Of a stretch of DNA of 64,000 bases, positions 17,459-27,403 are shown piece after piece (the stretch's first letter is position 1; each line of letters starts with the position of its first letter). Where the stretch lies: assembly GCF_018860915.1 (NCBI RefSeq), contig NZ_JAHKQD010000003.1, positions 1-64,000 on the forward strand. Direction: 5' to 3'. The notes beneath the pieces were generated by a model that saw nothing but the letters and a program-made list of their open reading frames with translations, was not told the origin of the DNA and did not search any database. Made by a program: the position numbers and the translations under genes. This DNA comes from Colwellia sp. C2M11. GTDB taxonomy: Bacteria > Pseudomonadota > Gammaproteobacteria > Enterobacterales > Alteromonadaceae.

Positions 17459-18605
17459 CTGTCAGAGCCCTTATCAATTTTACTGGATTAATCTGCTTTT
17501 TATCGAAGATAACTTCATAATGTAAATGAGTACCTGTGCTACGTCCGGTGCTCCCCATTAACCCGATAATATCATCTTTATCAACTTGCTGTCCTTTTTT
17601 TACTTTGATGCTGTGTAAATGACCATAGCGTGTCGTAAAGCCATTTTTATGGTCAATTTCAATAAAAATACCATAACTACCATTACGACCTGCTCGACGA
17701 ACAATACCGTTAGCAGGAGAGTATATTTTAGTTTTTGGCCAGCCAGCCATATCAATGCCTTTATGCATTGCAGGACGAGTCATCATTGGATCACTTCGAA
17801 TACCAAAATGGCTCGATATATAATATTTTTTTGCTGGAAATGCTCTAGGAACGTTACTAAGTGCCTCTTCAATATTAAGCAGAGAGACAAGTTTATTTAG
17901 TAAACTTTGATTATCGGCAGACATAGAGTCGAGAGCTAGATCACCTAAAGGTCCACCCTGCGCTTGTCTCGTCATATTTTGCAGTAACATATCAGGAGAG
18001 ATCCCTGTTGACAAAACAGCGTTTGTCAACACTTGTTGTCGTTGACTAATTTGCTGAGCAAGCTGAGCCCGACTACTTACCTGATAATTTATAATATTTT
18101 CCAGCCTAACTTTTACGTTCTCTATACTATCCAGTACAACATCCGTTTGTTGGTTCGCTTTAGCTGTAGGTTTTTCACTTCCATCCTTCAATTCTGTATT
18201 TAAGATCTCAGACGATTTAATATCAGGACTTGTTTGGCTGGTTTGTTTTTCTGGTAGTACTAATGACATTGAATCAAGAATATTTTGTAAAAACTTTTGC
18301 TGCTTTTCTACTTGTTCTAGTTTTAATACCAGAGCGTTTTGCTTTTCTTGATAAGTTAATGATAACTGATTCAGAGAGTTTCGAGATTCACCTAGCTCAT
18401 TTTTAGTTAATGATATTTTGTCATTAAGCGTAAAATATTCCAAACTAGAAAAGGCTAACCAAACAATACAAACGCATAAAACAACTACAAAGCTAAACTG
18501 CAGACGGGCAGAAGCGCTAATATATTTAATTTCACCGTCTTGACGAATTAATAATTGTCGACGCGGAAAAAGGTTCTTATAAATTTGTTGTATTTTTTTG
18601 AGCAT
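17448..18605 (-). CDS. M23 (LytM) family cell-wall endopeptidase, membrane-anchored
   Basis: The 385-residue product has a short basic N-terminus and one membrane segment near residues 34-54 (LQFSFVVVLCVCIVWLAFSS). A coiled-coil periplasmic region (about 60-200) follows, then a C-terminal LytM domain with HKGIDMAG (zinc His and Asp) and HLHYEV (zinc and catalytic His). All catalytic residues are present, so it should cleave peptidoglycan cross-links rather than act as a degenerate activator. It is translationally coupled to a bactofilin that probably positions it, as in other bacteria with curved or stalked shapes. Confidence 0.93.
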   Translation of the reverse strand: MLKKIQQIYKNLFPRRQLLIRQDGEIKYISASARLQFSFVVVLCVCIVWLAFSSLEYFTLNDKISLTKNELGESRNSLNQLSLTYQEKQNALVLKLEQVEKQQKFLQNILDSMSLVLPEKQTSQTSPDIKSSEILNTELKDGSEKPTAKANQQTDVVLDSIENVKVRLENIINYQVSSRAQLAQQISQRQQVLTNAVLSTGISPDMLLQNMTRQAQGGPLGDLALDSMSADNQSLLNKLVSLLNIEEALSNVPRAFPAKKYYISSHFGIRSDPMMTRPAMHKGIDMAGWPKTKIYSPANGIVRRAGRNGSYGIFIEIDHKNGFTTRYGHLHSIKVKKGQQVDKDDIIGLMGSTGRSTGTHLHYEVIFDKKQINPVKLIRALTDVL

Positions 18606-19412
18606 GAGTTCGATTTAATATAAAAGCTAAAACATGAGTTCCTTGATAATATAACATCAAATCCCTGTAAAAAAAGAAATAATATCCTATTTTTATTTCA
18701 TATATATATATACGGTTAAAAATCAAAATATAACAGTGTCATTAATAGCATAAAATCAGTTAGTATTGTTAGTTATTGAATTAACTTATTAATAGTTTCA
18801 AATAAATAGCTTTTCAATAACATCAATAAAGTATTAAAACGACTGTCTAAGTAGTCGAATCGCCTTTCGCTGAAATATGAAGCATGAACAAGGTCAGTTT
18901 TATTTGTATTGCTTGGTCAACTTTTATAGACACTTTTCTTTTGGCGTGAAGTCACTTTCAATAGTTTCTCCTTTAGCAAATATAAAAGCTATCGATAGAT
19001 CTAATAATAAAATACTTTTATCTGAATGCGACATACACCATGCTTATCTCTACCACATTTTATTTCTATGCTATTTCAGCCCTTGAATAAACTCACAAGC
19101 ATAGTTTTTTTAAGGTGCGCTAGCACAAGAAGAAACAAGCGCTAAATTGCACCTGATTACAATGTCAGTTATATGATCTACAACCAATTTTATATCCTTA
19201 TTCAGTTTTTTGTTATGTTACCTACTAACTAAAAACCTTGTCTTATATTAATCGCAGTAAAGTTTGACGGATTAGCCTTTAGTAATTTTCCATAAAATCT
19301 ACAGCCATTACAAAAGGCTTTTTATTACCTAATTTTTCTTTCCTAGTATTTCTTATACTGTTATTTTAAATAAACTATTTAGTAACTAGCTATTTACTAA
19401 CTAACCAGATAG
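18606..19412. other. 800-base intergenic region, no convincing gene
   Basis: The stretch is AT-rich. It includes an alternating AT run at about 18700-18712. A plus-strand frame at 18877-19086 (69 codons) has no ribosome-binding site and no protein-like composition, so I do not call it. An inverted repeat AGCCTTTAGTAAT/ATTACAAAAGGCT (19274-19286 and 19307-19319, one mismatch) followed by TTTTTATT on the plus strand resembles a terminator. That would imply a plus-strand transcript from this region, possibly a small RNA. Confidence 0.35.
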
Positions 19413-21902
19413 CTATTTCCCTGTTAAAACAGCTTCATAAACTAATGAAATAATACTACCGTATTTTCCAGTTTCAAATGCTTTACCTTTAAAGGTGTAA
19501 TGCGTTTCATCACCTTCTACTAAACTGTGTCTAGCGTTAGTAAGCAATACAATAGCCAAATCATGTTCAGGGTCAATAACTGTCACTGTGCCTGTCCAAC
19601 CAGTATGTCCGTAAGCTGATGGACTAGCATAAGGTCCAAAGTGCCATTTTAATGCGCCATTGTTATTTCGACGCCAACCTAAACCGTAACTACCATCGGT
19701 GTCTGCGGGTTTGATAAATTGGTCTAATACGCTCTGATCAAAAACCTGCGTACTTCCATAGCCGCCTCTATTTAAAAGTGTTTGCATTAATACCGCTATA
19801 TCTGACGTTGTTGAAAAAACGCCTGCGTGCCCTGCTACACCAGAAAAAGAATGAAAAGCTTTTTCATCATGCACTTCACCTTGTAAAACATAACGACGAA
19901 CATTGTCAAAATCTACGCGACCACCGCGTGTTGTACCATGAATTTCAGTTGCCGCTATTTGTTTTTTACTTTTACCTTTAGTTAAAGGATTAAATAACGT
20001 GTTATGTAAATCAAGTGGCTGATAAATATCAAATTCACAATATTGGTCTAAACTTTTCCCTGTGATACGTTCAATTAACATTCCCAGTAACATGAAGTCA
20101 GTATCACTATAAATATGCTTAGTATTCCTACCCATTGAAAATGGTACTTTAGTTAAAATAAGCTGTTTAGTTTTATCACTATTTTGAGAATAAAAAGCTC
20201 TGCCAAGTTTATTGTTTTTATCAAAAAAACGTACTTGAGGGCCATAGCCTGCACTATGAGTGAGTAAATCTTTAACGCGTCGCGTTTCCCTACCTGAGCC
20301 ACTATAATCGGGTAAATAATATGACAGTGGTTTATTGGTATCTAAACGACCTTCACTCACTAACTTCATTAAAGCAAAGTTAGTTGCAAACATTTTAGTA
20401 TTTGAGGCAATGTCAAAAATGGTATTGGTTGTCATAGGTACAGGTGAAGCTAATAACTCGCCGCCATCACCATACTTTTGTGCATAGCCATAAGCCGTGC
20501 TTTTGATCACTTTACCATCTTTAATAACCATTAATGCTGCACCTGGAAAGCCTTGTTCGATATCCGCATTAATTTGTTTATCTACATTGATAAAGCGTTT
20601 GTCTTGTTTTTTACTATTAAATTCAAGCTCTGGAAATGGAATGATAATATTTAACGACGCACCTTCTGGGAAAATATTATCAACTTTTAACGTGTTAACA
20701 CCATTGATAGTACGGCGCTTCAAGCTATATTGATATCGTTCGCCTATCTCCATGCGTTCTCTAATATTGATTTTTTGACCATTAATATAGATATCTGCAG
20801 ATAACGCATCGTTATTATCAATGATAATTTCACCTGAGCCACGATAGCTTTTAAATGTAGTACGGTCATTAACCAGTTCTCGGGTACTTCGATCAATTTC
20901 AGGAAAACGTTGATCAACTTGGCCACGTTTTTGTGTAAGTAATACTTCAGGGGCAGCAGTTAACTCGCTCTTATATCGTTTTAATAAAGCAGTGGCTTTT
21001 TCAGGAAAATATTTTTCTAATAAGGCGAATATAGTAGCCACTGTTTTTGAGTCGGGTTGACCTGTTACTTTCCAAGGCACAAAGTGCATTTGAAATGCTG
21101 ATAAAGTATCTAGTGTTTGAGCATCTAATTCGCCCGTTTCTACCACACCATAACCGTAACTTTTTAGTGCCGCTTGAATAAGGCCAGTATTCGCTTTTTC
21201 TTGTTCGAATATTTGCCAGTATTTATCTACTGTATCGGTTTCATACCAAGCACCAATCCCCGCCTGATAAAGTTGTTGCCATGGAAATCTTGGACCGGGA
21301 TCATTTTTTCGTGTTGGGGTAATATCTGAATGACCAACAATCTGTGTAGGTGATATATCTGGGTTACGTTTAAGTATATCTTGTGAGAGTTTTATAATTA
21401 ATTCGACTTGTTTCGGGTCGAAATCGGGGAATATACAGAGTTTACTCTCGCTATTTTCTCGTATATAGGTTGTCGTTTCATCGGCAACTTGTGCTAACTT
21501 TCGGCATTGCGGTACATTAACAATTTCAATTCCAATCGATTGATCGTTTAATTCAGTACGGCCTTGCCAATAACTTTTACCAGCATGCCAGGCACGTTGT
21601 GATTCAGGCACTAATTGGTAAATATTTAATTCATTTTCAGTATAGGTTTCATCATTTGTTTGTGGAATAAGGTAATGTGAGCTTACGTGACCTTTTTCTA
21701 CTAACGCCTGCACTGATTTTTCATAATCAATGGCAGTGTAGTGCATAACTAAAAACTTTATTCGTTCACTGTAATTATGTGATGGCAGTGATTTTATTGG
21801 TAATGATGAGCAGCTAGTCAATAACAAGACACACGCAAGTAGTTGTCCTACTAAAACGCACTTGGTGTTTTTACTATTAAAAGAAAAGAGTTTTTTTTTC
21901 AT
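19413..21902 (-). CDS. Lipoprotein fusing a zinc MurNAc-L-Ala amidase, a PG-binding domain and an AmiE/YfeW-like serine hydrolase
   Basis: The 829-residue product has a lipoprotein signal with the lipobox LLTSC (Cys 31). Residues about 45-215 are an Amidase_2 (AmpD/AmiD-type) domain: FLVMHYTAIDY, SSHYLIPQ, QRAWHAGKSYW, SIGIEIVN and the zinc motif GHSDITPTRKNDPGP. About 240-300 is a peptidoglycan-binding helical domain. From about 450 to the end is a serine beta-lactamase fold with SNTK as the SxxK nucleophile, YSDTDFMLLGMLIE, GEVHDEKAFHSFSGVAGHAG and HTGWTGTV. The last blocks resemble YfeW (E. coli murQP operon) and AmiE (Bacillus ybb operon). Both catalytic domains target MurNAc-peptide linkages in relatives. 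It lies 150 bases after the TonB receptor. Confidence 0.92.
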   Translation of the reverse strand: MKKKLFSFNSKNTKCVLVGQLLACVLLLTSCSSLPIKSLPSHNYSERIKFLVMHYTAIDYEKSVQALVEKGHVSSHYLIPQTNDETYTENELNIYQLVPESQRAWHAGKSYWQGRTELNDQSIGIEIVNVPQCRKLAQVADETTTYIRENSESKLCIFPDFDPKQVELIIKLSQDILKRNPDISPTQIVGHSDITPTRKNDPGPRFPWQQLYQAGIGAWYETDTVDKYWQIFEQEKANTGLIQAALKSYGYGVVETGELDAQTLDTLSAFQMHFVPWKVTGQPDSKTVATIFALLEKYFPEKATALLKRYKSELTAAPEVLLTQKRGQVDQRFPEIDRSTRELVNDRTTFKSYRGSGEIIIDNNDALSADIYINGQKINIRERMEIGERYQYSLKRRTINGVNTLKVDNIFPEGASLNIIIPFPELEFNSKKQDKRFINVDKQINADIEQGFPGAALMVIKDGKVIKSTAYGYAQKYGDGGELLASPVPMTTNTIFDIASNTKMFATNFALMKLVSEGRLDTNKPLSYYLPDYSGSGRETRRVKDLLTHSAGYGPQVRFFDKNNKLGRAFYSQNSDKTKQLILTKVPFSMGRNTKHIYSDTDFMLLGMLIERITGKSLDQYCEFDIYQPLDLHNTLFNPLTKGKSKKQIAATEIHGTTRGGRVDFDNVRRYVLQGEVHDEKAFHSFSGVAGHAGVFSTTSDIAVLMQTLLNRGGYGSTQVFDQSVLDQFIKPADTDGSYGLGWRRNNNGALKWHFGPYASPSAYGHTGWTGTVTVIDPEHDLAIVLLTNARHSLVEGDETHYTFKGKAFETGKYGSIISLVYEAVLTGK

Positions 21903-21975
21903 AATACTTGCCTATTCACTGCTGAGATTTCTGTTTTTGTAAAATCATAAAATAATAATCAAAAAGTAATAAGAA

Positions 21976-22001
21976 AAATCCCCATCTAATGACGGGGATT
22001 T
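21976..22001 (-). terminator. Intrinsic terminator of the TonB receptor gene
   Basis: On the minus strand an 8-base perfect stem AAATCCCC/GGGGATTT with a 10-base loop runs into TTTTTCTTATT. It lies between the TonB-dependent receptor and the amidase lipoprotein. It may cause partial termination so that less amidase than receptor is made. Confidence 0.85.
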
Positions 22002-22051
22002 CAATAATAACGTTAGCTAAAAACGTTAAAGATTCACTATTCGATTTTCAA

Positions 22052-24982
22052 TTAAAAGCTAATTTTAGCTGATAATTGTAGACGACGTGGATTTATTAGA
22101 CTACGTGCTTCACCAAACGTGGTATTTGATGCATACGGGTCGTAATCATAACCTGTTTGATTATCAAACACGTTAAATAGGTCTGCTTTAAATTCAAGCA
22201 AGAAATCATCATAAATAGTAAAGTTTTGGCTATAGTTTAAATCCATTTGCCAATGACTACTTTCACGACGGCTACCCGCAGTTTCAGCATAGCGTATTGT
22301 TGAGCTGCTAAAGCCGTATGCAGCGCCATCCCATTTCTCCCATACATCACCTGATTGGTAGACAAAGTATGCACCGATATTAGCTTCCCAATCCGTTGTG
22401 TAATAACCATAAGCTTTAAACACATGTGGTTTATCACCATTTAATGTACCGTATTTACCATCCCAAACTTGACGACCTGCGCCATCAGCAAGGTTTGATG
22501 AACCAATAAATAAGTTAGCATCGCTATCGGCACCAGTAACATCTTGATCATAATTACCATAATAATGACTCCACACATAAGAGGCATTAAAGTATGTTCT
22601 ATCACCGATATATTCAGCTTCTAAACTCACTTCCCAATACTTAGTGAAGGCATCATCCAGTTCAGCAATAACGTATGATGAACCACCTACTTCGGCGCGC
22701 ATTGCGTCTAAGTTTTCGATATAAAGTCCTTTTTCAGCAATATGTGCTGGCACACCACCAAATGGACTTTGGTAATCACCTAACAGACGATCTGTGTTTG
22801 CTGTATCTTCCCAGAAATGATCACCTTTACGATGACGTACATGGCCACGTAAATATAGGTTATTAGACATTGATTTAGTTGCACCAATGGTAAATTCATC
22901 AATACTACGAGGTGTCATATCATCTTGGAAAAACTTACCAGAAGAGCCTGCACGTGCTTCAGATTCAATGTAATCACCATTTTCATCAAAATCAACATCT
23001 AATGCAGCACGCGTATTTCGTGCCCACGAAGCGGCACGCGCTAAAGAAGTTGCTTCAGGATTATATTTTGCGTAATTAATAAATATAGACGCATCCTCTT
23101 CATAATTCCAAGTAGCTCCTAAACGCGGCTGAATCATATCTTTAAAGTCAACGGTATACATTTCATATTTTTCACCAGGTGCGAGTTCATACCCTGACAC
23201 ATTTGATGAATTTTTTCTAAGACCTTGACCATATAATACGTCTTTGCTGATTAATACACCAACTTCGAAAATAAAATCACGGTACTCTATTGAATCATTA
23301 ATTTCAAAGTTAAAGCTTTCACTAGATGATTCAATTACTGGTACGCTAGCACCCGAAGCATCTTGTAAGCTCATTTGTTCGGTAATAGTACGATAATAAA
23401 TTGGCGTACCATCAGTTGCTGTTTCTTGACCACCAATATATTGCAGAGAGCCCCAACCATTTGAAAAACGGCTAATTTCTTCAGTACCTTCAGCCCATTT
23501 AAAGCCGAAATGAAGTGTGTGGTATGCAGGACCCCATTCAAATTCATGCTCTAAAGATAGCTCTAAACTATCACGGTAGAAATTTTGTTCATTAATTGTA
23601 GAAGCAGCGCCAATAGAGCCGCCACCCGTTAGAACACCTGCCTCATCAGTATAACCATATTGGTTAATTAATGCCTGAGCGCCGGCACTATCAAAATCGG
23701 CATTATCAGCTTGCAAGTTTGGTACTGAAAATAAACCAAGGTTATCTAAATTATTTAAATCTAAAGAGTCACCTAAAGACGGGGTAACGCCTGATAATAA
23801 TCTATCTGGGCTACCAGCAGTTTCAAGGGTAAATTCACTGTACTGGAAATTAAAGGTTGTCATATCATTAATAATATATGAACCTTCAAACGTTAAAATA
23901 TCTTGATCCGCTTGTGAGCCTTCAGAAGTACTATCAGCACTAAATGCTTCTATTGACTCACCCGTCAGGGTTTTATCAGAGGTACGGTAACTAAAGTTTA
24001 ATAATAAATCATCTACTGGTGCATAAGTTAATTTACCAAAATATTCTTTACGTTCACTGCTGTAATCTTTTGTTTCACCGTAAGCGGTTTCTTTGTTTAC
24101 GCGATCTTCTTCTGGTTGATAAAATGAACCATAGAAAAATAGTTGATCTTTAATGATAGGACCACTTACGCTACCCGTTAACCAACTTTTATTTGTATCG
24201 AATGAAGTACCATCAGCATCATCTTTGTCAGCAACAAAGTTTTTATCTTGAATTTTGTACTCTAAACTACCATGAAATTCATTAGTACCTGATTTTGAAA
24301 TAGTATCAATTGAAAAACCACCAGAGCGGTTAAAGCCTATTGCTTTTGCTCCACCACGGTCAACAGTAACACTTTGTACATCATGCGTAGACGGCTCAGA
24401 AGCTAAAGTACCAAACATAGGTAACGATACATCAACACCATCAAAACCATACTTATTATCACGACCAGAGCCACCTGCAGATGGGCCCAATACTTCATTC
24501 TCAGAATATTGAACACCTGGAATTAGTTTCATTAAATCACGATAGTTAGTACCTGTTGGAATGCCTTCAACAACATCAGCACCAATAGAGTTAGTTAATG
24601 AAGAGTTACCTTCACGCACTATTGAAGAACCTGTAACCGTAATAACTTCAATTTTATTATCAACCGGTTCAAGTGCTAAATTTACTCTTGTTGATTGATC
24701 TAAGAATACTTCAACATTCATTCTACGTGTTGTGCCATCAGCAGAAACAAAGGTAAGTTCATAATTCCCAGGAATTAACGCTGGTAAATTGTAACTACCA
24801 TCAGCGTTTGTTACCACACTACGTGGTTTTGGCATATTCTCACTTGAAGCGGTTACCTTAATACCACCAATAGCAAGGCCTGAGCCTTCAGCAGTTACAT
24901 TCCCTTTAATGCTAGCAGACTGTGCGAATGTAGATACACCCAGTCCCATTGCAATGATAAGAGCTATTTTTTTTAATTTCAT
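22052..24982 (-). CDS. TonB-dependent receptor with carboxypeptidase-regulatory-like N-domain (Oar type)
   Basis: The 976-residue product has a signal peptide (about 1-23, IALIIAMGLGVSTFAQSA). Residues about 25-105 are a CarboxypepD_reg-like beta-sandwich (GNVTAEGSGLAIGGIKVTAS, NADGSYNLPALIPGNYEL). A plug near 110-240 (EVITVTGSSIVREG, DLMKLIPGVQYSENE) is followed by a beta-barrel ending in Phe (LQLSAKISF). This design is common for receptors that import oligosaccharides or peptides. I chose ATG 24982, which has GGAGAAG eight bases upstream, over an in-frame TTG at 24997. It is divergent from a MurR/RpiR regulator and leads the amidase gene, so imported murein fragments are the likely substrate. 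Confidence 0.93.
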   Translation of the reverse strand: MKLKKIALIIAMGLGVSTFAQSASIKGNVTAEGSGLAIGGIKVTASSENMPKPRSVVTNADGSYNLPALIPGNYELTFVSADGTTRRMNVEVFLDQSTRVNLALEPVDNKIEVITVTGSSIVREGNSSLTNSIGADVVEGIPTGTNYRDLMKLIPGVQYSENEVLGPSAGGSGRDNKYGFDGVDVSLPMFGTLASEPSTHDVQSVTVDRGGAKAIGFNRSGGFSIDTISKSGTNEFHGSLEYKIQDKNFVADKDDADGTSFDTNKSWLTGSVSGPIIKDQLFFYGSFYQPEEDRVNKETAYGETKDYSSERKEYFGKLTYAPVDDLLLNFSYRTSDKTLTGESIEAFSADSTSEGSQADQDILTFEGSYIINDMTTFNFQYSEFTLETAGSPDRLLSGVTPSLGDSLDLNNLDNLGLFSVPNLQADNADFDSAGAQALINQYGYTDEAGVLTGGGSIGAASTINEQNFYRDSLELSLEHEFEWGPAYHTLHFGFKWAEGTEEISRFSNGWGSLQYIGGQETATDGTPIYYRTITEQMSLQDASGASVPVIESSSESFNFEINDSIEYRDFIFEVGVLISKDVLYGQGLRKNSSNVSGYELAPGEKYEMYTVDFKDMIQPRLGATWNYEEDASIFINYAKYNPEATSLARAASWARNTRAALDVDFDENGDYIESEARAGSSGKFFQDDMTPRSIDEFTIGATKSMSNNLYLRGHVRHRKGDHFWEDTANTDRLLGDYQSPFGGVPAHIAEKGLYIENLDAMRAEVGGSSYVIAELDDAFTKYWEVSLEAEYIGDRTYFNASYVWSHYYGNYDQDVTGADSDANLFIGSSNLADGAGRQVWDGKYGTLNGDKPHVFKAYGYYTTDWEANIGAYFVYQSGDVWEKWDGAAYGFSSSTIRYAETAGSRRESSHWQMDLNYSQNFTIYDDFLLEFKADLFNVFDNQTGYDYDPYASNTTFGEARSLINPRRLQLSAKISF

Positions 24983-25310
24983 GTTTAACTTCTCCAACTT
25001 AATTATTATAAGAATTAAATACGCGCTGTGCTTACATTTTAATACAGGTATTTCGTTTTAAAATCCGTAACCTTTTTAAATGTAGAATTTTTATTCAGTG
25101 TTATTAACTTATCACAATAGTAATAAAAGTAAATATTTTATTACTATATATTAAAAATAAACAAATATATTATTATTAATATGTCTAAATATAATTTTTC
25201 AATTTTATTTTCAGGTGTTTTTCTGTCTTATATAATTTTTTACTAGTAATTCTTACTTATTAATTAAATAATAATATAAGTTTAAAAATAATTTATTACT
25301 GTAGGTAACA
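24983..25310. other. Divergent control region between the TonB receptor and murR
   Basis: This very AT-rich region holds the promoters of both divergent genes. The most regular structure is the perfect 12-base inverted repeat at 25117-25147. A shorter palindrome TTACTAGTAA at 25240-25249 shares the TAGTAA half-element. The ribosome-binding site of murR is GTAGGT just before 25311. No small gene was seen. Confidence 0.5.
25117..25147. promoter_or_regulatory. Candidate MurR/RpiR operator, perfect 12-base inverted repeat
   Basis: ATAGTAATAAAA (25117-25128) and TTTTATTACTAT (25136-25147) are exact reverse complements around a 7-base spacer. They lie in the divergent region between the TonB receptor and the RpiR-family regulator. 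RpiR-family repressors bind inverted repeats in front of their target genes. The ligand and the protein-site pairing are inference from location and symmetry. Confidence 0.55.
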
Positions 25311-26165
25311 ATGTCAGCACTTCTTAAAATTAAAGCTATTCAAAAGTCTCTTTCAGTAAGTGAATTAAAACTTGCCAACTTTGTATTAAAATCATCCAAT
25401 GCAATCAGAGATTTATCATCTCAAGAGCTAGCCAATGTGATTGGAATAAGTCAATCTAGTGTGGTTAAATTTACCCAAAAACTCGGTTATAAAGGCTATC
25501 CAGCTTTTAAAATGGCTGTTATTGATGCTCTAAATAGTGAAGCAAGTAGTGCCCCAACCTTACATGGGGAAATCACCTTAGATTCTACATTAACTCAAAT
25601 TGCGGATATATTACTTAACAGTAAAATGGCTGTGCTTTCTGAAACCAAAGCACTTAATGAACAAAGTGCTTTTGAAGAAGCAGTAAAGTTAATCACTTCT
25701 GCTAAGCGTATTTTAATCTGTGGCTTGGGCGGCTCAGCTTTGGTCGGTAAAGATTTCTCATACAAATTACAAAAGCTAGGTTTACCGGCCTGCGCAGAGC
25801 TGGACGGTCATGCACAATTAGCTTATGTATCAACGTTTAAAAAAAATGACTTAGTCTTTGCCATTAGTGAATCAGGCCAAACAAGAGAAATTAAAGCAGT
25901 TACCGCTCAGGCAAAAGCGAATAAAAGCTCAGTAATATCTTTAACCAAGTATGGCTCTACACCTGTTTCAGATAATGCTGATGTGAAACTCTATTCTATT
26001 GCCGAACAAGAGTCTGTGCGCTTATCGTCGATTATCGCCAGAACATCACAAGAATTTATTATTGATATCTTGTTTATTGCGTTAACGCAAGCCTCTAGCC
26101 AAGGCAGAAAACTATTGGAAAAAAGTAACCGTGTGGTTAAAGACTTCCAACAAGCTTATGATTAA
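25311..26165 (+). CDS. murR: MurR/RpiR-family transcriptional regulator
   Basis: The 284-residue product has an N-terminal RpiR helix-turn-helix (residues 1-77, with SSQELANVIGISQSSVVKFT). A C-terminal SIS sugar-phosphate-binding domain (about 125-255) carries ILICGLGGSALVGKDFSYKL and LVFAISESGQTREIKAV. In E. coli, MurR represses murQP and responds to MurNAc-6-P. Here the gene divides the TonB receptor-amidase unit from the murQ-containing operon, which supports MurNAc-6-P as the signal. The other common ligand in this family is a different hexose phosphate, so the symbol is by context. Confidence 0.85.
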   Translation: MSALLKIKAIQKSLSVSELKLANFVLKSSNAIRDLSSQELANVIGISQSSVVKFTQKLGYKGYPAFKMAVIDALNSEASSAPTLHGEITLDSTLTQIADILLNSKMAVLSETKALNEQSAFEEAVKLITSAKRILICGLGGSALVGKDFSYKLQKLGLPACAELDGHAQLAYVSTFKKNDLVFAISESGQTREIKAVTAQAKANKSSVISLTKYGSTPVSDNADVKLYSIAEQESVRLSSIIARTSQEFIIDILFIALTQASSQGRKLLEKSNRVVKDFQQAYD

Positions 26166-26221
26166 TTGATACAGAGCTAATGGAAGTAAAGCCAACTAAT
26201 AGTAGCCTAGCCAAAACCAAG

Positions 26222-27403
26222 CTAATTAGGATAAAGCAAATATTTAGCGCGTAACTGTTTAAAATCTGATAATCCCTGTTGCCAACCTGCTTCTATTTGC
26301 TTGAGGCTAACCCCAGCTTGAATACTCTTTCTTAACTCATCAGTGCCTGCTAACTTATCCATAAAATCAGGGTACTTGAAAAACACTTTCTCGTTTGTTG
26401 CGAACACCTGATACCACTGAATAAATGGTTGAAGATCTAGCCCATTCATCGTTGAAACTCTTAAATCTTGCCCAGTGAGTAACTTATCCATCAATTTAGG
26501 ACTAAGCGCACTGCCTGGCATTGAAATAGGAGTAAAATGAAAATCACCAATAGAATATTCATTATGACCAATCACTTGAAAAGGAAACTCTGTTCCTCGC
26601 CCAATACTTACCACGGTTGATTCAAAAAAAGTAAGCGATGGATAAAGCTGAATAGATTGATCATTAGGTAAATTAGGACTCGGTTTTATTGGTAAAGAAT
26701 AAGTGCTATGTCGCGTGTAGTTTTTGACTGAAATCACATGTAAATCGAGTTCATTTTTACTTGTTAACCACCCTTGCCCACTGATCATTTTTGCTAATTC
26801 ACCTAATGTCATACCGTGTAAAACAGGTATTGGGTGCATACCAACAAATGACGAAAACTCTGCTTCCAATATTGGTCCGTTCACAAACTTTATATTAGGG
26901 TTAGGTCGATCGAAAACAATAAAGCTTTTCCCTGCTTCAGCCGCGGCTTCCATCATATAATGCATAGAGCTTAGAAAAGTGTAGAAACGGACACCAACAT
27001 CTTGAATATCAAAAATAATAACATCAAGTTGTCTGATAATATCTGGTGAAGGCTTTTTGTTTTTTCCATAAATAGAAATAACAGGGAGCTGAGTAAGTGG
27101 GTCTATATTATCTTTAACCTCAGCACCTGCATCATGATTACCTCTAAAGCCATGCTCTGGGGAAAAGATATATTTAATATCAACATCGTGACTAATTAAA
27201 AAATCAACAAGATGTTTACCTTCCACGCTAGACGTTTGATTAACCACCAAACCCACTTTTTTACCCTGTAAAAAAGGTAAATACTTAGCAGGCTGTTCAG
27301 CCCCCACAATGATAGATTTAGCATGCCCAGTGAAACTAACAATACTTATAACAACAAGACACAGGCAATATAAAAACAAGTTAAGTGTTTTCATTTTATA
27401 CAT
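26222..27403 (-). CDS. namZ: Exo-beta-N-acetylmuramidase NamZ (DUF1343, GH171)
   Basis: NamZ removes MurNAc from the non-reducing end of murein glycan chains. The 393-residue product has a signal peptide ([21 protein letters not shown]), so it acts in the periplasm. It also has DUF1343 blocks: [12 protein letters not shown] near 45, [11 protein letters not shown] near 78, [16 protein letters not shown] near 128 and FDRPNPN near 165. Later [10 protein letters not shown] and [14 protein letters not shown] are conserved. The 27403 start overlaps the murQ stop by 8 bases; a second ATG at 27394 also fits. It is the last gene of the minus-strand murein operon. In Bacillus the homologue YbbC works with NagZ and AmiE, and counterparts of both are present here. 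Confidence 0.92.
   Translation of the reverse strand: MYKMKTLNLFLYCLCLVVISIVSFTGHAKSIIVGAEQPAKYLPFLQGKKVGLVVNQTSSVEGKHLVDFLISHDVDIKYIFSPEHGFRGNHDAGAEVKDNIDPLTQLPVISIYGKNKKPSPDIIRQLDVIIFDIQDVGVRFYTFLSSMHYMMEAAAEAGKSFIVFDRPNPNIKFVNGPILEAEFSSFVGMHPIPVLHGMTLGELAKMISGQGWLTSKNELDLHVISVKNYTRHSTYSLPIKPSPNLPNDQSIQLYPSLTFFESTVVSIGRGTEFPFQVIGHNEYSIGDFHFTPISMPGSALSPKLMDKLLTGQDLRVSTMNGLDLQPFIQWYQVFATNEKVFFKYPDFMDKLAGTDELRKSIQAGVSLKQIEAGWQQGLSDFKQLRAKYLLYPN

Noticed and set aside
18700-18712. Alternating AT run as a possible phase-variation tract
   Set aside because: It lies about 95 bases upstream of the M23 peptidase start, outside any reading frame and with no clear promoter spacing around it. Simple AT-rich DNA is the easier explanation.
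18877-19086. A 69-codon plus-strand frame in the large intergenic region
   Set aside because: No ribosome-binding site, no recognised motif and an AT-noise composition. A nearby terminator-like hairpin leaves a small RNA possible, but not this protein.
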